DNA from: Gammaproteobacteria bacterium | GTDB lineage: Bacteria > Pseudomonadota > Gammaproteobacteria > Steroidobacterales > JACDCP01 | Assembly: GCA_013817465.1 (NCBI GenBank) | Contig: JACDCP010000013.1 | Location: 1 to 20,881, forward strand | Direction: 5' to 3' | Length of the DNA stretch: 20,881 nt | Part shown: positions 13,742-20,881 of the stretch, in pieces | Layout of the letters: every line of letters starts with the position of its first letter | Position numbering within the stretch: the first letter of the stretch is position 1 | Program-made: the position numbers and the translations under genes | Notes under the pieces: model-generated | What the model was told of the DNA's origin: nothing | What the model saw: only the letters and a program-made list of their open reading frames with translations | Databases searched by the model: none

Positions 13742-15626
13742 CCGGCGCATCGATAAATTTCTGGAACCAGATCTCCAGAGTAAGCATGCGCCAGACGATG
13801 TCGGCGTTGTGCCGCACGAAATCGCTCCCGCGGGCATCGAACGACAGCGCGCGGCGCAACGCTCCGGGGTCGAGGATGCCGCGGCTCAGGCAGGCGGGGG
13901 ACAGCAGCACGTCGCGCAACGCGAGGTAGCTCGACTTGCCAGCGAGCCATTCCCCATAGGGTGCCGGGAACCCCAGCTTCTGCCTGCGCAGAAGCACGCT
14001 CGAAGGCAGATCGTTCTCGAGCGCCCGCCGCAGAATGCTCTTGGTCCAACCGTCGCGGATTTTCTCATCGTAGGGCAGCGAGAAACAGAACTCGACGAGC
14101 CGGTGATCGAGGAACGGCGCACGCGTCTCGATCGAGAAGGCCATGCTGATGGCGTCCGCGGCGTGCAGGGCTTCCGTCAGGCCACCGAAGCTCAATTCCA
14201 GCCACAACGCATTGTTCAGGTGGCTCGCGAACGGCCGCGGCGCCCTGGCCGACGACCATGCGGCCCGCCTGCGCAGGGGATGAAGATCGCCGAACTGGCT
14301 GGCGAAGTGCCGGCTTTCGAAACGCTTCCACGGCTGTGACGCAAACTGCCTTTTGAGCCGGCGCAGCGCGATCGAGGTGAGCACCGCACGATGATCACCG
14401 CTCACCTCGTTCAACTGGCTCAACTCCCGATACAGGCCGCGGATCGAGATTGCCGAACGCCACCGGAGCGAGCGCAAGCGGTCGAGGAAAAACGGGAGGA
14501 AGAAATGCCCGTATCCGCCGAGCAGCTCGTCGCCACCGGAGCCTGAAAGTGTCACCTTGACATGGCGGCTAGCGGCGCGCATCACCGACCAGTGCGGCAA
14601 CCGGCCGCGGATCGGCGTCGGTGCATCGTGATGCCAGACGATGTCGTGGACGAGCGGCAAGGCTTCATCGGCATCCGGCTCGACCCAGTGCATGCGGTAT
14701 TGCGCCGAGTCGGCCACTGCGGCGGCGTAGGCGCTTTCATCGTAAGGCTTGCCCGGGTAGCGCAACGAGAAGCAGTCCAGCGTGCCGCCGGAGGCCGCTG
14801 CCAGCCGCGTAACCGCGGACGAATCCAGACCACCGCTGAGCGTAGCGCCGACCGGCACGTCGCTGCGCATGCGCAGGCGCACGGAGTCGGCGAGCAGCGC
14901 GCGGAAGCGTTCCGCCGTGTCGGCGCGAGGCGCCTCGACTTCGCCCGGCTCGAAGCGCCAGTACGGGGCGGCTCGCGCCGGACCGGCGGCGGTAAACGTT
15001 ACCCAGGTCGCCGGTGCTACCGCCCGGATGTTGGCAAAGAAGCTGTGGTCGCGCACATCCGGCGAGCCGCCCCGAAGGAAGGAATGCACCTCCTCGCCGT
15101 CGAAGCGGCGTTCCCCGGGAAACGCGGCCAGAATCGCCTTCGGCTCGGACGCAAACGCGATCCTTTCGTCGCGCACCGAATAATAGAGCGGCTTGATGCC
15201 GAATCTGTCGCGGCTCAGGATCAGCCGCCGTTCGCGCGCATCCCAGATCGCCAACGCCCACATGCCGTTGAAGCGCTCGAAGGCGGACTCCCCCCAATGC
15301 TCGAACGACGCAAGCACAACTTCGGTGTCGCCAGTCGAGCGAAAACTGACGCCTTCGGCGCCGAGCTCCGCGCGCAACTCTTTGTAGTTGTGAATTTCGC
15401 CGTTGTACACGAGCACCCGCGAGCCGTGCGCGTTCCACATCGGCTGCGCGGATCGCTCTGAAACGTCCACGATCGTAAGCCGCGTATGTGCGAAGCCGAT
15501 GCAGCCGGCGCGCCATTCGCCGTTTCCGTCCGGACCGCGGTGGCGCAAGGTGCGTGCCATACTGGCGAGCGTGTCGTTCTGCAGTGGAGTTCCATCACGC
15601 TGCCAGATGCCGGCGATGCCGCACAT
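13725..15626 (-). CDS. Asparagine synthase-like glutamine amidotransferase
   Basis: A 633-residue two-domain enzyme of AsnB type. M1 is followed by catalytic C2 (MCGIAGIW), so the start is certain. The glutaminase domain (about 1-215) shows RHRGPDG, YNGEIHNYKELR, STGDTEVVL and SRDRFGIKPLYYS. The synthetase domain has the pyrophosphate loop SGGLDSSAV at 264-272, then SGSGGDELLGGYG and the C-terminal IETRAPFLDHRLVEFCFSLP, KLGFPAPYGEW. AsnB-type enzymes make asparagine from aspartate with glutamine-derived ammonia, but members encoded in polysaccharide and exosortase-linked loci are believed to amidate sugar carboxylates or other glycan precursors. Context favours that role; sequence alone cannot decide. 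It is downstream of the ketopantoate-reductase-like gene (53 bases). Confidence 0.9.
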   Translation of the reverse strand: MCGIAGIWQRDGTPLQNDTLASMARTLRHRGPDGNGEWRAGCIGFAHTRLTIVDVSERSAQPMWNAHGSRVLVYNGEIHNYKELRAELGAEGVSFRSTGDTEVVLASFEHWGESAFERFNGMWALAIWDARERRLILSRDRFGIKPLYYSVRDERIAFASEPKAILAAFPGERRFDGEEVHSFLRGGSPDVRDHSFFANIRAVAPATWVTFTAAGPARAAPYWRFEPGEVEAPRADTAERFRALLADSVRLRMRSDVPVGATLSGGLDSSAVTRLAAASGGTLDCFSLRYPGKPYDESAYAAAVADSAQYRMHWVEPDADEALPLVHDIVWHHDAPTPIRGRLPHWSVMRAASRHVKVTLSGSGGDELLGGYGHFFLPFFLDRLRSLRWRSAISIRGLYRELSQLNEVSGDHRAVLTSIALRRLKRQFASQPWKRFESRHFASQFGDLHPLRRRAAWSSARAPRPFASHLNNALWLELSFGGLTEALHAADAISMAFSIETRAPFLDHRLVEFCFSLPYDEKIRDGWTKSILRRALENDLPSSVLLRRQKLGFPAPYGEWLAGKSSYLALRDVLLSPACLSRGILDPGALRRALSFDARGSDFVRHNADIVWRMLTLEIWFQKFIDAPVRAAA

Positions 15627-15679
15627 AGAGGCTGATCAGCGCGCCGGCATGGGGCAGTTCCGACAGTCGAGGGCAAAGC

Positions 15680-16696
15680 TCATGCTTCTTTACGCCGCTG
15701 CCGTGCGATGGCAACCCGCTCTTCGACGATGACCTGATTCAGGAGCCGTGTCAGGGCGAGCACATTGGCTATTGCGGGCGTCGGCATGTCGACAAGCTCG
15801 CCGAGCTCGACGACAGCGGTCACGAGGGCCTCGACTTCCAGCGGCTCGCCGTTCTCCGCATCCTGCAGCATTGACGGCCTGTGCCTGCCCACCCGCCGCG
15901 CCCCTTCGAGTCGCCGCTCGATAGGCAGGCGCAGCTTGATGCCGAGACGGGCGGCGACCTGCTCGCCCTCCTCCATCATCCGACGAGCCAGCGCGCGTGT
16001 ATCGGGATGCTCGCCGATGTCCGCGAGCGTAGCGTGGGTCAGGGCGCCGATCGGATTGAAACTCAGGTTGCCGATCGCTTTCAACCAGATCTCGCCACGG
16101 ATGTCGGACAGAATGGGTGATTTGAAGCCGGCACCCTGAAGGAGCCGGGATACGCGGACCACGTCTTCGTTCTCTTCGCCATCCAGCGCACCGACCGGGA
16201 ACCGATCCCCTTCGACATGCCGCACATGTCCAGGGGCTGCCATGGAGGCCGCGGGATAGGCGATGCAGCCGACGACCCGGCCCGGATCGATGCGTCTGGC
16301 TATGCAGCCACCGGGATCCGCCCCTTCGATGACGTGACCGTCGTGCGCGCCCCCATGGCGCTGAAAGTACCACCATGGTATGCCGTTTTGCAGGCTGACG
16401 ACTGCCGTTCCGGGTCCGATCAGCGTGCAGATACTGTCCAGCGCGCCGGTGATTTGGTGCGCCTTCAGCGCCACGAACACGACATCCTGAACCCCGCAGC
16501 CCGAAGTATCTGCGACGGCATTGCAGGGGGACACCTGCAGCTCCGATCCGTCGGGTCGCGTGACCGTCAATCCGTCCCTCTGGAGCTTTCGCAGATGCTC
16601 GCCGCGATCGACGAGCGTGACAGGCGTGCCCGAGCTCTGCAGCGCAGCGCCTATCAGGCCGCCAATGCAACCCGCCCCCATAATCGTGATACGCAT
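15680..16696 (-). CDS. Ketopantoate reductase family protein (PanE/ApbA-like)
   Basis: A 338-residue NADP-dependent reductase. The N-terminus MRITIMGAGCIGGLIGAALQ gives the dinucleotide-binding GxGxxG (GAGCIG, 7-12). DVVFVALKAHQ, SLQNGIPWWYF, and the catalytic-lysine region EIWLKAIGNLSFNPIGALTHAT with the W.K...N...N pattern of ketopantoate reductases all follow in order. The C-terminal domain contains the family signature around GRHRPSMLQDAENGEPLEVEAL. The classical reaction converts 2-dehydropantoate to pantoate in CoA synthesis, but PanE paralogues act on other 2-oxo acids. Lying between glycan genes, it could make a hydroxy-acid group or be an unrelated passenger. ATG 16696 was preferred over an upstream ATG at 16729 because it starts directly on the Rossmann fold. 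Confidence 0.87.
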   Translation of the reverse strand: MRITIMGAGCIGGLIGAALQSSGTPVTLVDRGEHLRKLQRDGLTVTRPDGSELQVSPCNAVADTSGCGVQDVVFVALKAHQITGALDSICTLIGPGTAVVSLQNGIPWWYFQRHGGAHDGHVIEGADPGGCIARRIDPGRVVGCIAYPAASMAAPGHVRHVEGDRFPVGALDGEENEDVVRVSRLLQGAGFKSPILSDIRGEIWLKAIGNLSFNPIGALTHATLADIGEHPDTRALARRMMEEGEQVAARLGIKLRLPIERRLEGARRVGRHRPSMLQDAENGEPLEVEALVTAVVELGELVDMPTPAIANVLALTRLLNQVIVEERVAIARQRRKEA

Positions 16697-16796
16697 GCGT
16701 CGACCGTCCGAGTCCAGACCGCACTGCACTTTGCATACGGCCTGCGGCTAAGTCAAACTCACGGCCGGATCGGGATTTCAGGGATTTATTACTGCC

Positions 16797-17966
16797 TTGC
16801 GCATTCTGGTCGTCAACTACGAGTTCCCGCCGATCGGCGGCGGATCCAGCCGCGCCTCGTTCAGCATCACGCGCGAGCTCGTCCAGCTCGGCCACCAGGT
16901 GGATGTGCTCACTTCGCGTTATGGCCGCGCGCCGAAGACCGAGGAGATCGGGGGTGTGCTCGTGCATCGCGTTCCGAGCTGGCGCAAGGGGATTCACGAT
17001 TGCGGCCTGCGGGGTGCCGCGACATTTCTCTGCACGGCGCTGCCGCGTTTGAAGCAATTGCTCGGGCAGCACCGATTCGACGTGGTGCACTACTTTTTCA
17101 GCCTGCCGACGGGCCTCCTTTCCGCGTACTCGCACGGCGTGCGCGGTCTGCCCTACATCGTCAGCCTGCGCGGCTCGGATGTGCCTGATTACGATACCTC
17201 CAGCGCGAAGCTGCGCGTGCTGCACAAAGGTTCCCTCAGCGTCACTCACTGGATCTGGCGTCGCGCCGCCCGCGTCGTCGCGGTCAGCGAGAGCCTGCGC
17301 GAGCTGGCGCAAACCTCGTTTCCGGATGTCGAGGTCGACGTGATACACAACGGCGTGGATCCCGTCATCCCCGAATCGTCCCCGGATCCCGCCCGCCGCG
17401 CCGGGAAGCTTCGTCTAACCTGCGTGTCGCGACTGATACGCCGCAAGGGTATCGCCGATCTGTTGCGCGCCATGCCCAAGCTCAGACATCTGGACCTCGA
17501 GCTGCAGATCGTCGGCAGCGGAGAAATAGAGCAGGAGCTCGAGGAGCTTGCGGCCAGGCTCGAGCTGCAGGATTGTGTCGTGTTTCTCGGCTACCAGAGT
17601 GCGGCGGAAGTTCACCGGCTCAACGCGACCGCCGACATATTTGTGCTGCCCACGCATGCCGACGCCTTTGCCAACGCGATCCTCGAAGCGATGAGTGCGG
17701 GGCTGCCGGTGATCGCAACTGACGTGGGCGGTGCGCGCGAAGCAATCGAACCCGGCGTGAACGGCTTGCTGGTGCCGCCGAAGGATCCGGACAGCCTCGG
17801 CGACGCGATTGCCAGGCTCGCTGCGGATCCGCCGTTGCGGGCGCGCATGCGCGAGGCCAATCTCGAAAAAATCGAGCGCCTGTTCACCTGGCCGGCGGTG
17901 GCCCGACAGTACAGCGCTGTCTATGCGAGCGCCCTGGAGAGAATCCCGGCACGCGTGCCAGGTTGA
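16797..17966 (+). CDS. Glycosyltransferase family 4
   Basis: A 389-residue GT-B fold retaining glycosyltransferase. The start is read as TTG at 16797, because RILVVNYEFPPIGGGSSR, the family N-terminus with its glycine loop, begins directly after it and no ATG is available. The N-terminal domain includes FDVVHYFFSLPTGLLS and YIVSLRGSDVPDYD; the C-terminal domain has LRLTCVSRLIRRKGIADLLRA, then PTHADAFANAILEAMSAGLPVIATDVGGAREAI. The E-x7-E nucleotide-sugar motif is present as D-x7-E (DAFANAILE). It acts on the cytoplasmic side of the membrane, adding a sugar to a lipid-linked or protein acceptor. It is divergent from the ketopantoate-reductase gene, with a 100-base region between them; TTTATT just upstream resembles a weak -10 element. 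The GT2 gene follows after 28 bases. Confidence 0.88.
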   Translation: MRILVVNYEFPPIGGGSSRASFSITRELVQLGHQVDVLTSRYGRAPKTEEIGGVLVHRVPSWRKGIHDCGLRGAATFLCTALPRLKQLLGQHRFDVVHYFFSLPTGLLSAYSHGVRGLPYIVSLRGSDVPDYDTSSAKLRVLHKGSLSVTHWIWRRAARVVAVSESLRELAQTSFPDVEVDVIHNGVDPVIPESSPDPARRAGKLRLTCVSRLIRRKGIADLLRAMPKLRHLDLELQIVGSGEIEQELEELAARLELQDCVVFLGYQSAAEVHRLNATADIFVLPTHADAFANAILEAMSAGLPVIATDVGGAREAIEPGVNGLLVPPKDPDSLGDAIARLAADPPLRARMREANLEKIERLFTWPAVARQYSAVYASALERIPARVPG

Positions 17967-17994
17967 AGCACCGCATGAGCGGGTTTCGCTGAGG

Positions 17995-18840
17995 ATGGCG
18001 GCGCTTTCCGGCTGTCTGATCGCCTATCACGAAGAGGCGCGTGTCGAAGCCTGCCTCGAGAGTTTCGCCGATCTGGTCGACGAGATCGTTGTCTTCCATG
18101 ACGGCCCGTGCAGCGATGCCACGCTGTCGATTGCGCGGCGCTTCACGGACAAGGTTTTTTCGACCGGCGGGCGGGCGGGCAGCGCGGAATTCATTCGCCC
18201 TTTGGCGCTGGAGCACTGCACCGGGGAGTGGGTGCTCTGCCTGGATGCCGACGAACGGTTATCGCCGCCTCTCCGGCAGGCGCTGCGTTCCCTGGTTGAA
18301 AATGCCGATGTCGACGGCTATGGCTTCGCCTGGCCTTACGTCGATGAAAATGGCCGCCGGTTGACGACCCTGTCGATGAGTGGAAAAAAATTCCTGTTCC
18401 GCCGCTCGAGCATGTACACCATCGGCCTGCCGCATATGACGCCCGACACCTATGGGGTCAGCGTCGCCATGCCGCTGGAGGTGCACCATGTGCTCACGGA
18501 CGGCCTTGTCCTCGAGACATTCGGCAGCCTGTTGCGAAAGAATCTGCGCCGCGGACGAGCCGCCGCCGCGACGCTGGCGCAGGGAATCGACCGGGTCGAT
18601 TTATTCAACGCGAGCCTGTTCGACAACCGGGTCAAGAACGCCCGCAAGATCCGGCTGCTGGCCAGCCATCCGTTGCTGGCGCTTCTCGTGCTGCCTGCGT
18701 ACGGCTTTCTTTACTGGTACTTCGCGCAAGGATATTTCAAGGCCGGCCGAATCGGCCTGCATGACGCTTTGAATCTGCCGCTTTACTATGCCTCTTTCGC
18801 GTGGAATCTTCTCGCGCGGCGGAGCGGTCCCCGCCGGTAG
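17995..18840 (+). CDS. Glycosyltransferase family 2
   Basis: A 281-residue GT-A fold inverting enzyme, similar in pattern to WaaE/KdtX-type lipopolysaccharide core transferases. Seen: AALSGCLIAYHEEARVEACLES (nucleotide-binding start), DEIVVFHDGPCSDATLSIARR, and EWVLCLDADERLSP, the DxD-type metal site. The second half has MYTIGLPHMTPDTYG and basic RKNLRRGRAAAA, and two hydrophobic segments near the C-terminus (LLALLVLPAYGFLYWYF and ALNLPLYYASFAWNLL) that could anchor it at the membrane. ATG 17995 is the only sensible start; no good ribosome binding site precedes it, only GAGG abutting the start codon. The short spacing to the GT4 gene suggests one transcript. Confidence 0.85.
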   Translation: MAALSGCLIAYHEEARVEACLESFADLVDEIVVFHDGPCSDATLSIARRFTDKVFSTGGRAGSAEFIRPLALEHCTGEWVLCLDADERLSPPLRQALRSLVENADVDGYGFAWPYVDENGRRLTTLSMSGKKFLFRRSSMYTIGLPHMTPDTYGVSVAMPLEVHHVLTDGLVLETFGSLLRKNLRRGRAAAATLAQGIDRVDLFNASLFDNRVKNARKIRLLASHPLLALLVLPAYGFLYWYFAQGYFKAGRIGLHDALNLPLYYASFAWNLLARRSGPRR

Positions 18841-18858
18841 TGCAGGCTCCGGCCTTCA

Positions 18859-18915
18859 CTTCTCGATGCGCATCTTCACGCGGCGATTCTTCTGCTGCGC
18901 TTGCGCCGGAGGCGA
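18859..18915 (-). other. Short open remnant resembling the C-terminal tail of an OmpA-like protein
   Basis: In the 149-base gap between the GT2 and amidohydrolase genes, the minus strand reads SPPAQAQQKNRRVKMRIEK before a TGA (18858-18856), with another TGA directly upstream (18918-18916). The NRRV followed by a short alternating end resembles the terminus of OmpA/MotB peptidoglycan-binding domains. Only 19 codons are open and the rest of the gap shows no further support, so this is a weak call. Otherwise nothing recognisable is in this gap. Confidence 0.2.
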
Positions 18916-18989
18916 TCAAGCGCCGCTCTTTCAGCCGCCAATGCCAAACGGCATGGCCGAGAGGATTCGAAATCCGATGCGTCGGGGTT

Positions 18990-20315
18990 TCAATCAGGAG
19001 GAGCGCTCATATAGGCGAGCGCCGCCTTCGTGAGCGCCCGCACGCCCGTGACCAAAGCGCTTTCATCGATAGAAAACAACGGCGAGTGATTTGCCGGAGC
19101 GGCCAGCGGGTCCGTGTCCTCCGACGTCACGCCGAGAAAGAAGTAGAACCCCGGTATGCGTTGCTGGAAATACGAGAAGTCCTCGGCACCGGTGATCAGC
19201 GACATCTTCCGTACATTGTCGGAGCCGGCAGCTTCGCGCAGCGCATCGAGTGTCTGCGCGGTCAGCTCCGGGTCGTTGACGGTGACCGGATAGCCGAGGG
19301 TGATGTCGACTTCGACGGTGGCGCCGGCGCTTTCCGCGATGTGCACGGCCGTGCGCTCGATGCGCCTGTGTATGTCCTTGCGCATGTCCTCATCGAAGCT
19401 GCGCACCGTGCCGAGCATCTCCACCTCGTCCGGGATGATGTTGTTGCGAATACCGCCGGCTATGCGTCCGACCGACAGCACGGAGGGATTCGAGGTCACA
19501 TCGACCTGACGGCTCTCGATGGTCTGCAGGCCGAGCACGATCTGCGCGGCGACGACGATCGGATCGATACCGGCCCACGGCTTTGAGCCGTGCGTCTGAC
19601 GTCCATGCACGACCAGCCGGAACTGGTCGGAGCTCGCCATCGCCGGCCCTGGCCGGTAACCGAGCACGCCCGCCGGCAGCGACGACCAGACGTGCAGACC
19701 GAAGATCGCATCGGGTTTCAGCTCCTCGAACAAGCCTTCCTCGAGCATGAGCCGTGCGCCGCCTTCCTCTCCCTCGGGCGCACCCTCCTCGGCTGGCTGG
19801 AAAATGAACATGACCGTTCCGGGCAGCCGCTCGCGCTCCGCGCTCAGATTTCGGGCCACGCCGAGCAGAATGGCCATGTGGGCGTCGTGGCCGCAGGCGT
19901 GCATGACGCCGGTTTCTTCGCCACGATACTCACCGGTTGCCTTCGAGGCGAACGGGAGCTCGAGCTTTTCGGTCACCGGCAGCGCGTCCATATCTGCTCG
20001 CAAGGCGACGACCGGGCCGGGCTCGCCGCCCTCGAGGATGGCGACGACGCCGGTATGGGCAATGCCGGTATCGACCTGCATGCCCATGTCCCCGAGCTCC
20101 GCCGCGATCACTTTCGCGGTGCGAAACTCGCGGTTGCTGAGCTCCGGGTGCTGATGGAAGTCGCGCCGCCAGGCGATGACTTCGTCCTCGATCTGCGCCG
20201 CGCGTTGCTCGAGATCTTCAGCGAGCGGCTCGTCGGCCGTGACAGAGGATGGATCGAAGACCGTCAGGATAGCCACCACCGACACGGTCAGAAACACTCG
20301 CCGTGCTGAGCTCAT
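18990..20315 (-). CDS. Exported M20 family amidohydrolase (M20D-like)
   Basis: A 441-residue zinc amidohydrolase with an N-terminal signal peptide (MSSARRVFLTVSVVAILTV, cleavage likely near residue 27, after VTA). Catalytic motifs in order: RRDFHQHPELSNREF, MDALPVTE, VMHACGHDAHMAILLG (metal ligands), QPAEEGAPEGEEGGARLM, GLHVWSSLPAGVLG, and NHSPLFSIDES near the C-terminus. Relatives hydrolyse N-acyl amino acids, hippurate or indole-3-acetyl amino acid conjugates; the substrate here is unknown. Start ATG 20315 is supported by GGAG 7 bases upstream and by the signal peptide; the open frame upstream is antisense to the methyltransferase. Its relation to the glycan genes is not evident. Confidence 0.9.
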   Translation of the reverse strand: MSSARRVFLTVSVVAILTVFDPSSVTADEPLAEDLEQRAAQIEDEVIAWRRDFHQHPELSNREFRTAKVIAAELGDMGMQVDTGIAHTGVVAILEGGEPGPVVALRADMDALPVTEKLELPFASKATGEYRGEETGVMHACGHDAHMAILLGVARNLSAERERLPGTVMFIFQPAEEGAPEGEEGGARLMLEEGLFEELKPDAIFGLHVWSSLPAGVLGYRPGPAMASSDQFRLVVHGRQTHGSKPWAGIDPIVVAAQIVLGLQTIESRQVDVTSNPSVLSVGRIAGGIRNNIIPDEVEMLGTVRSFDEDMRKDIHRRIERTAVHIAESAGATVEVDITLGYPVTVNDPELTAQTLDALREAAGSDNVRKMSLITGAEDFSYFQQRIPGFYFFLGVTSEDTDPLAAPANHSPLFSIDESALVTGVRALTKAALAYMSAPPD

Positions 20316-20401
20316 GGTTTTTCTCCAGTTTCCGTTGCCGACTTGCCCCGCATGCATGGTAGTCGCTGCGCGCCCGGATACAAAAGCGGCAGCCGCGGCT
20401 T

Positions 20402-20407
20402 TATCAT
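20402..20407 (+). promoter_or_regulatory. Possible -10 element directly before the methyltransferase
   Basis: TATCAT (20402-20407) matches 5 of 6 bases of a -10 hexamer. The favoured ATG at 20415 begins 8 bases after it, the same arrangement as before the two GNAT twins. No -35 match or ribosome binding site is visible. A second ATG at 20406 is in frame and would overlap the hexamer. Confidence 0.3.
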
Positions 20408-20414
20408 GCCGCCG

Positions 20415-20881
20415 ATGGTTACCGACCTGAATCCGCAGGCCGCGCAGATGGGCCATGCCTCCATGGTGCGCACACTCGATGCCCAGGCGCGCGCCATCTG
20501 GCCGCAGGAAGAGCGCCTGTTCCTCCGCTACGGGCTCGCCGCCGACATCGACATTCTCGATGTCGGCTGCGGCACAGGCGAAATCACGCTGCGGCTGGCC
20601 GGGCTTTATCCGCACGCCAGCCTGCTCGGGGTCGATCTGCTCGAAGGCCCGCTGACCATCGCCCGCAGCCGGGCCATGGGCCTCGGCGACCGTGTGCGAT
20701 TCGCCCCGGGCGACGCTTTTGCACTCGATCTGCCGGATGCCTCTGTCGACCTCGCTGTCTGCCGGCACATGCTGCATGCCGTGCCTGAGCCTGCGCGCGT
20801 GTTGACGGAGCTCCGGCGTGTGACACGGCCCGGCGGGCGCCTGCACGTGATCGCCGAGGACTACGGCATGATACATGCGCC
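20415..20881 (+). CDS. Class I SAM-dependent methyltransferase, N-terminal part (runs off the window)
   Basis: An open frame from ATG 20415 runs to the window end without a stop (155 codons seen). The Rossmann-type methyltransferase domain begins at about residue 45: IDILDVGCGTGEITLRLAG is motif I (SAM binding), LLGVDLLEGPLTIAR is motif II, VRFAPGDAFALDLPD the acidic loop, VDLAVCRHMLHAVPEPARVL the motif before post-I, and LRRVTRPGGRLHVIAED the final strand pair. This is the methyltransferase-11/25 type, which methylates small molecules; the substrate is unknown. It is divergent from the amidohydrolase gene. ATG 20406 (adding MPP) is an alternative start. Confidence 0.87.
   Translation, partial: MVTDLNPQAAQMGHASMVRTLDAQARAIWPQEERLFLRYGLAADIDILDVGCGTGEITLRLAGLYPHASLLGVDLLEGPLTIARSRAMGLGDRVRFAPGDAFALDLPDASVDLAVCRHMLHAVPEPARVLTELRRVTRPGGRLHVIAEDYGMIHA

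Noticed and set aside
15690..17348. A 552-residue minus-strand open frame across the ketopantoate-reductase and GT4 genes
   Set aside because: It covers two genes in the wrong frame, is rich in arginine and alanine, and has no domain.
20316..20876. Extension of the amidohydrolase upstream of 20315
   Set aside because: The extension is antisense to a clear methyltransferase; the signal peptide and ribosome binding site at 20315 fix the start.

Overview
The window is a GC-rich (clearly over 60% by eye) stretch of a proteobacterial chromosome, most likely gammaproteobacterial. The reasons are a two-component pair that matches the 'proteobacterial dedicated sortase' regulators (family best known from marine Gammaproteobacteria), a cytochrome c oxidase subunit III end, an M20 amidohydrolase with a signal peptide, and dispersed REP-like palindromes. 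No phage, integrase, transposase, CRISPR, rRNA or tRNA was seen.

Layout. (1) 1-167: 3' end of a cytochrome c oxidase subunit III gene. (2) 194-2504: a minus-strand run reading DUF1579-like pseudogene, VOC/glyoxalase-like pseudogene, a small membrane protein, a GNAT acetyltransferase and a DUF2784 protein. It carries two copies of a palindromic element with the core ATGGGGACATTCC: one supplies the stop codon of the DUF2784 gene, the other sits at the broken junction of the two pseudogenes. (3) 2679-5435: response regulator and histidine kinase (pdsR-pdsS type), without a sortase or LPXTG substrate in view. (4) 5425-5572: a structured convergent intergenic region with three inverted repeats that overlap the stop codons on both sides. 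(5) 5569-7071, minus: an alkaline-phosphatase-superfamily enzyme. (6) 7167-13741, plus: a surface-glycan type gene run of two tandem GNAT-like paralogues, a PaaK/CapK-like adenylate-forming enzyme, a Wzx-like flippase, a second PaaK/CapK-like enzyme and a FemAB/GNAT-like protein. (7) 13725-16696, minus: glutamine-hydrolysing asparagine synthase-like amidotransferase and a ketopantoate-reductase family protein. (8) 16797-18840, plus: family 4 and family 2 glycosyltransferases. (9) 18990-20315, minus: exported M20 amidohydrolase. (10) 20415 to the end, plus: start of a SAM-dependent methyltransferase.

How it may work together. Regions 6-8 read as a biosynthetic locus for a modified exported glycan: glycosyltransferases build it, the flippase moves lipid-linked units, and acyl/aminoacyl chemistry (two CapK-like ligases, two GNAT twins, one FemAB-like protein, one amidotransferase) decorates it. 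The polymerase and the priming transferase are not in the window. The most unusual points are the paired CapK-like enzymes around a flippase, the GNAT twins that each carry the same extended -10-like motif a few bases before the start codon (possible leaderless transcripts), and the palindromic repeats that repeatedly coincide with stop codons or gene breaks.
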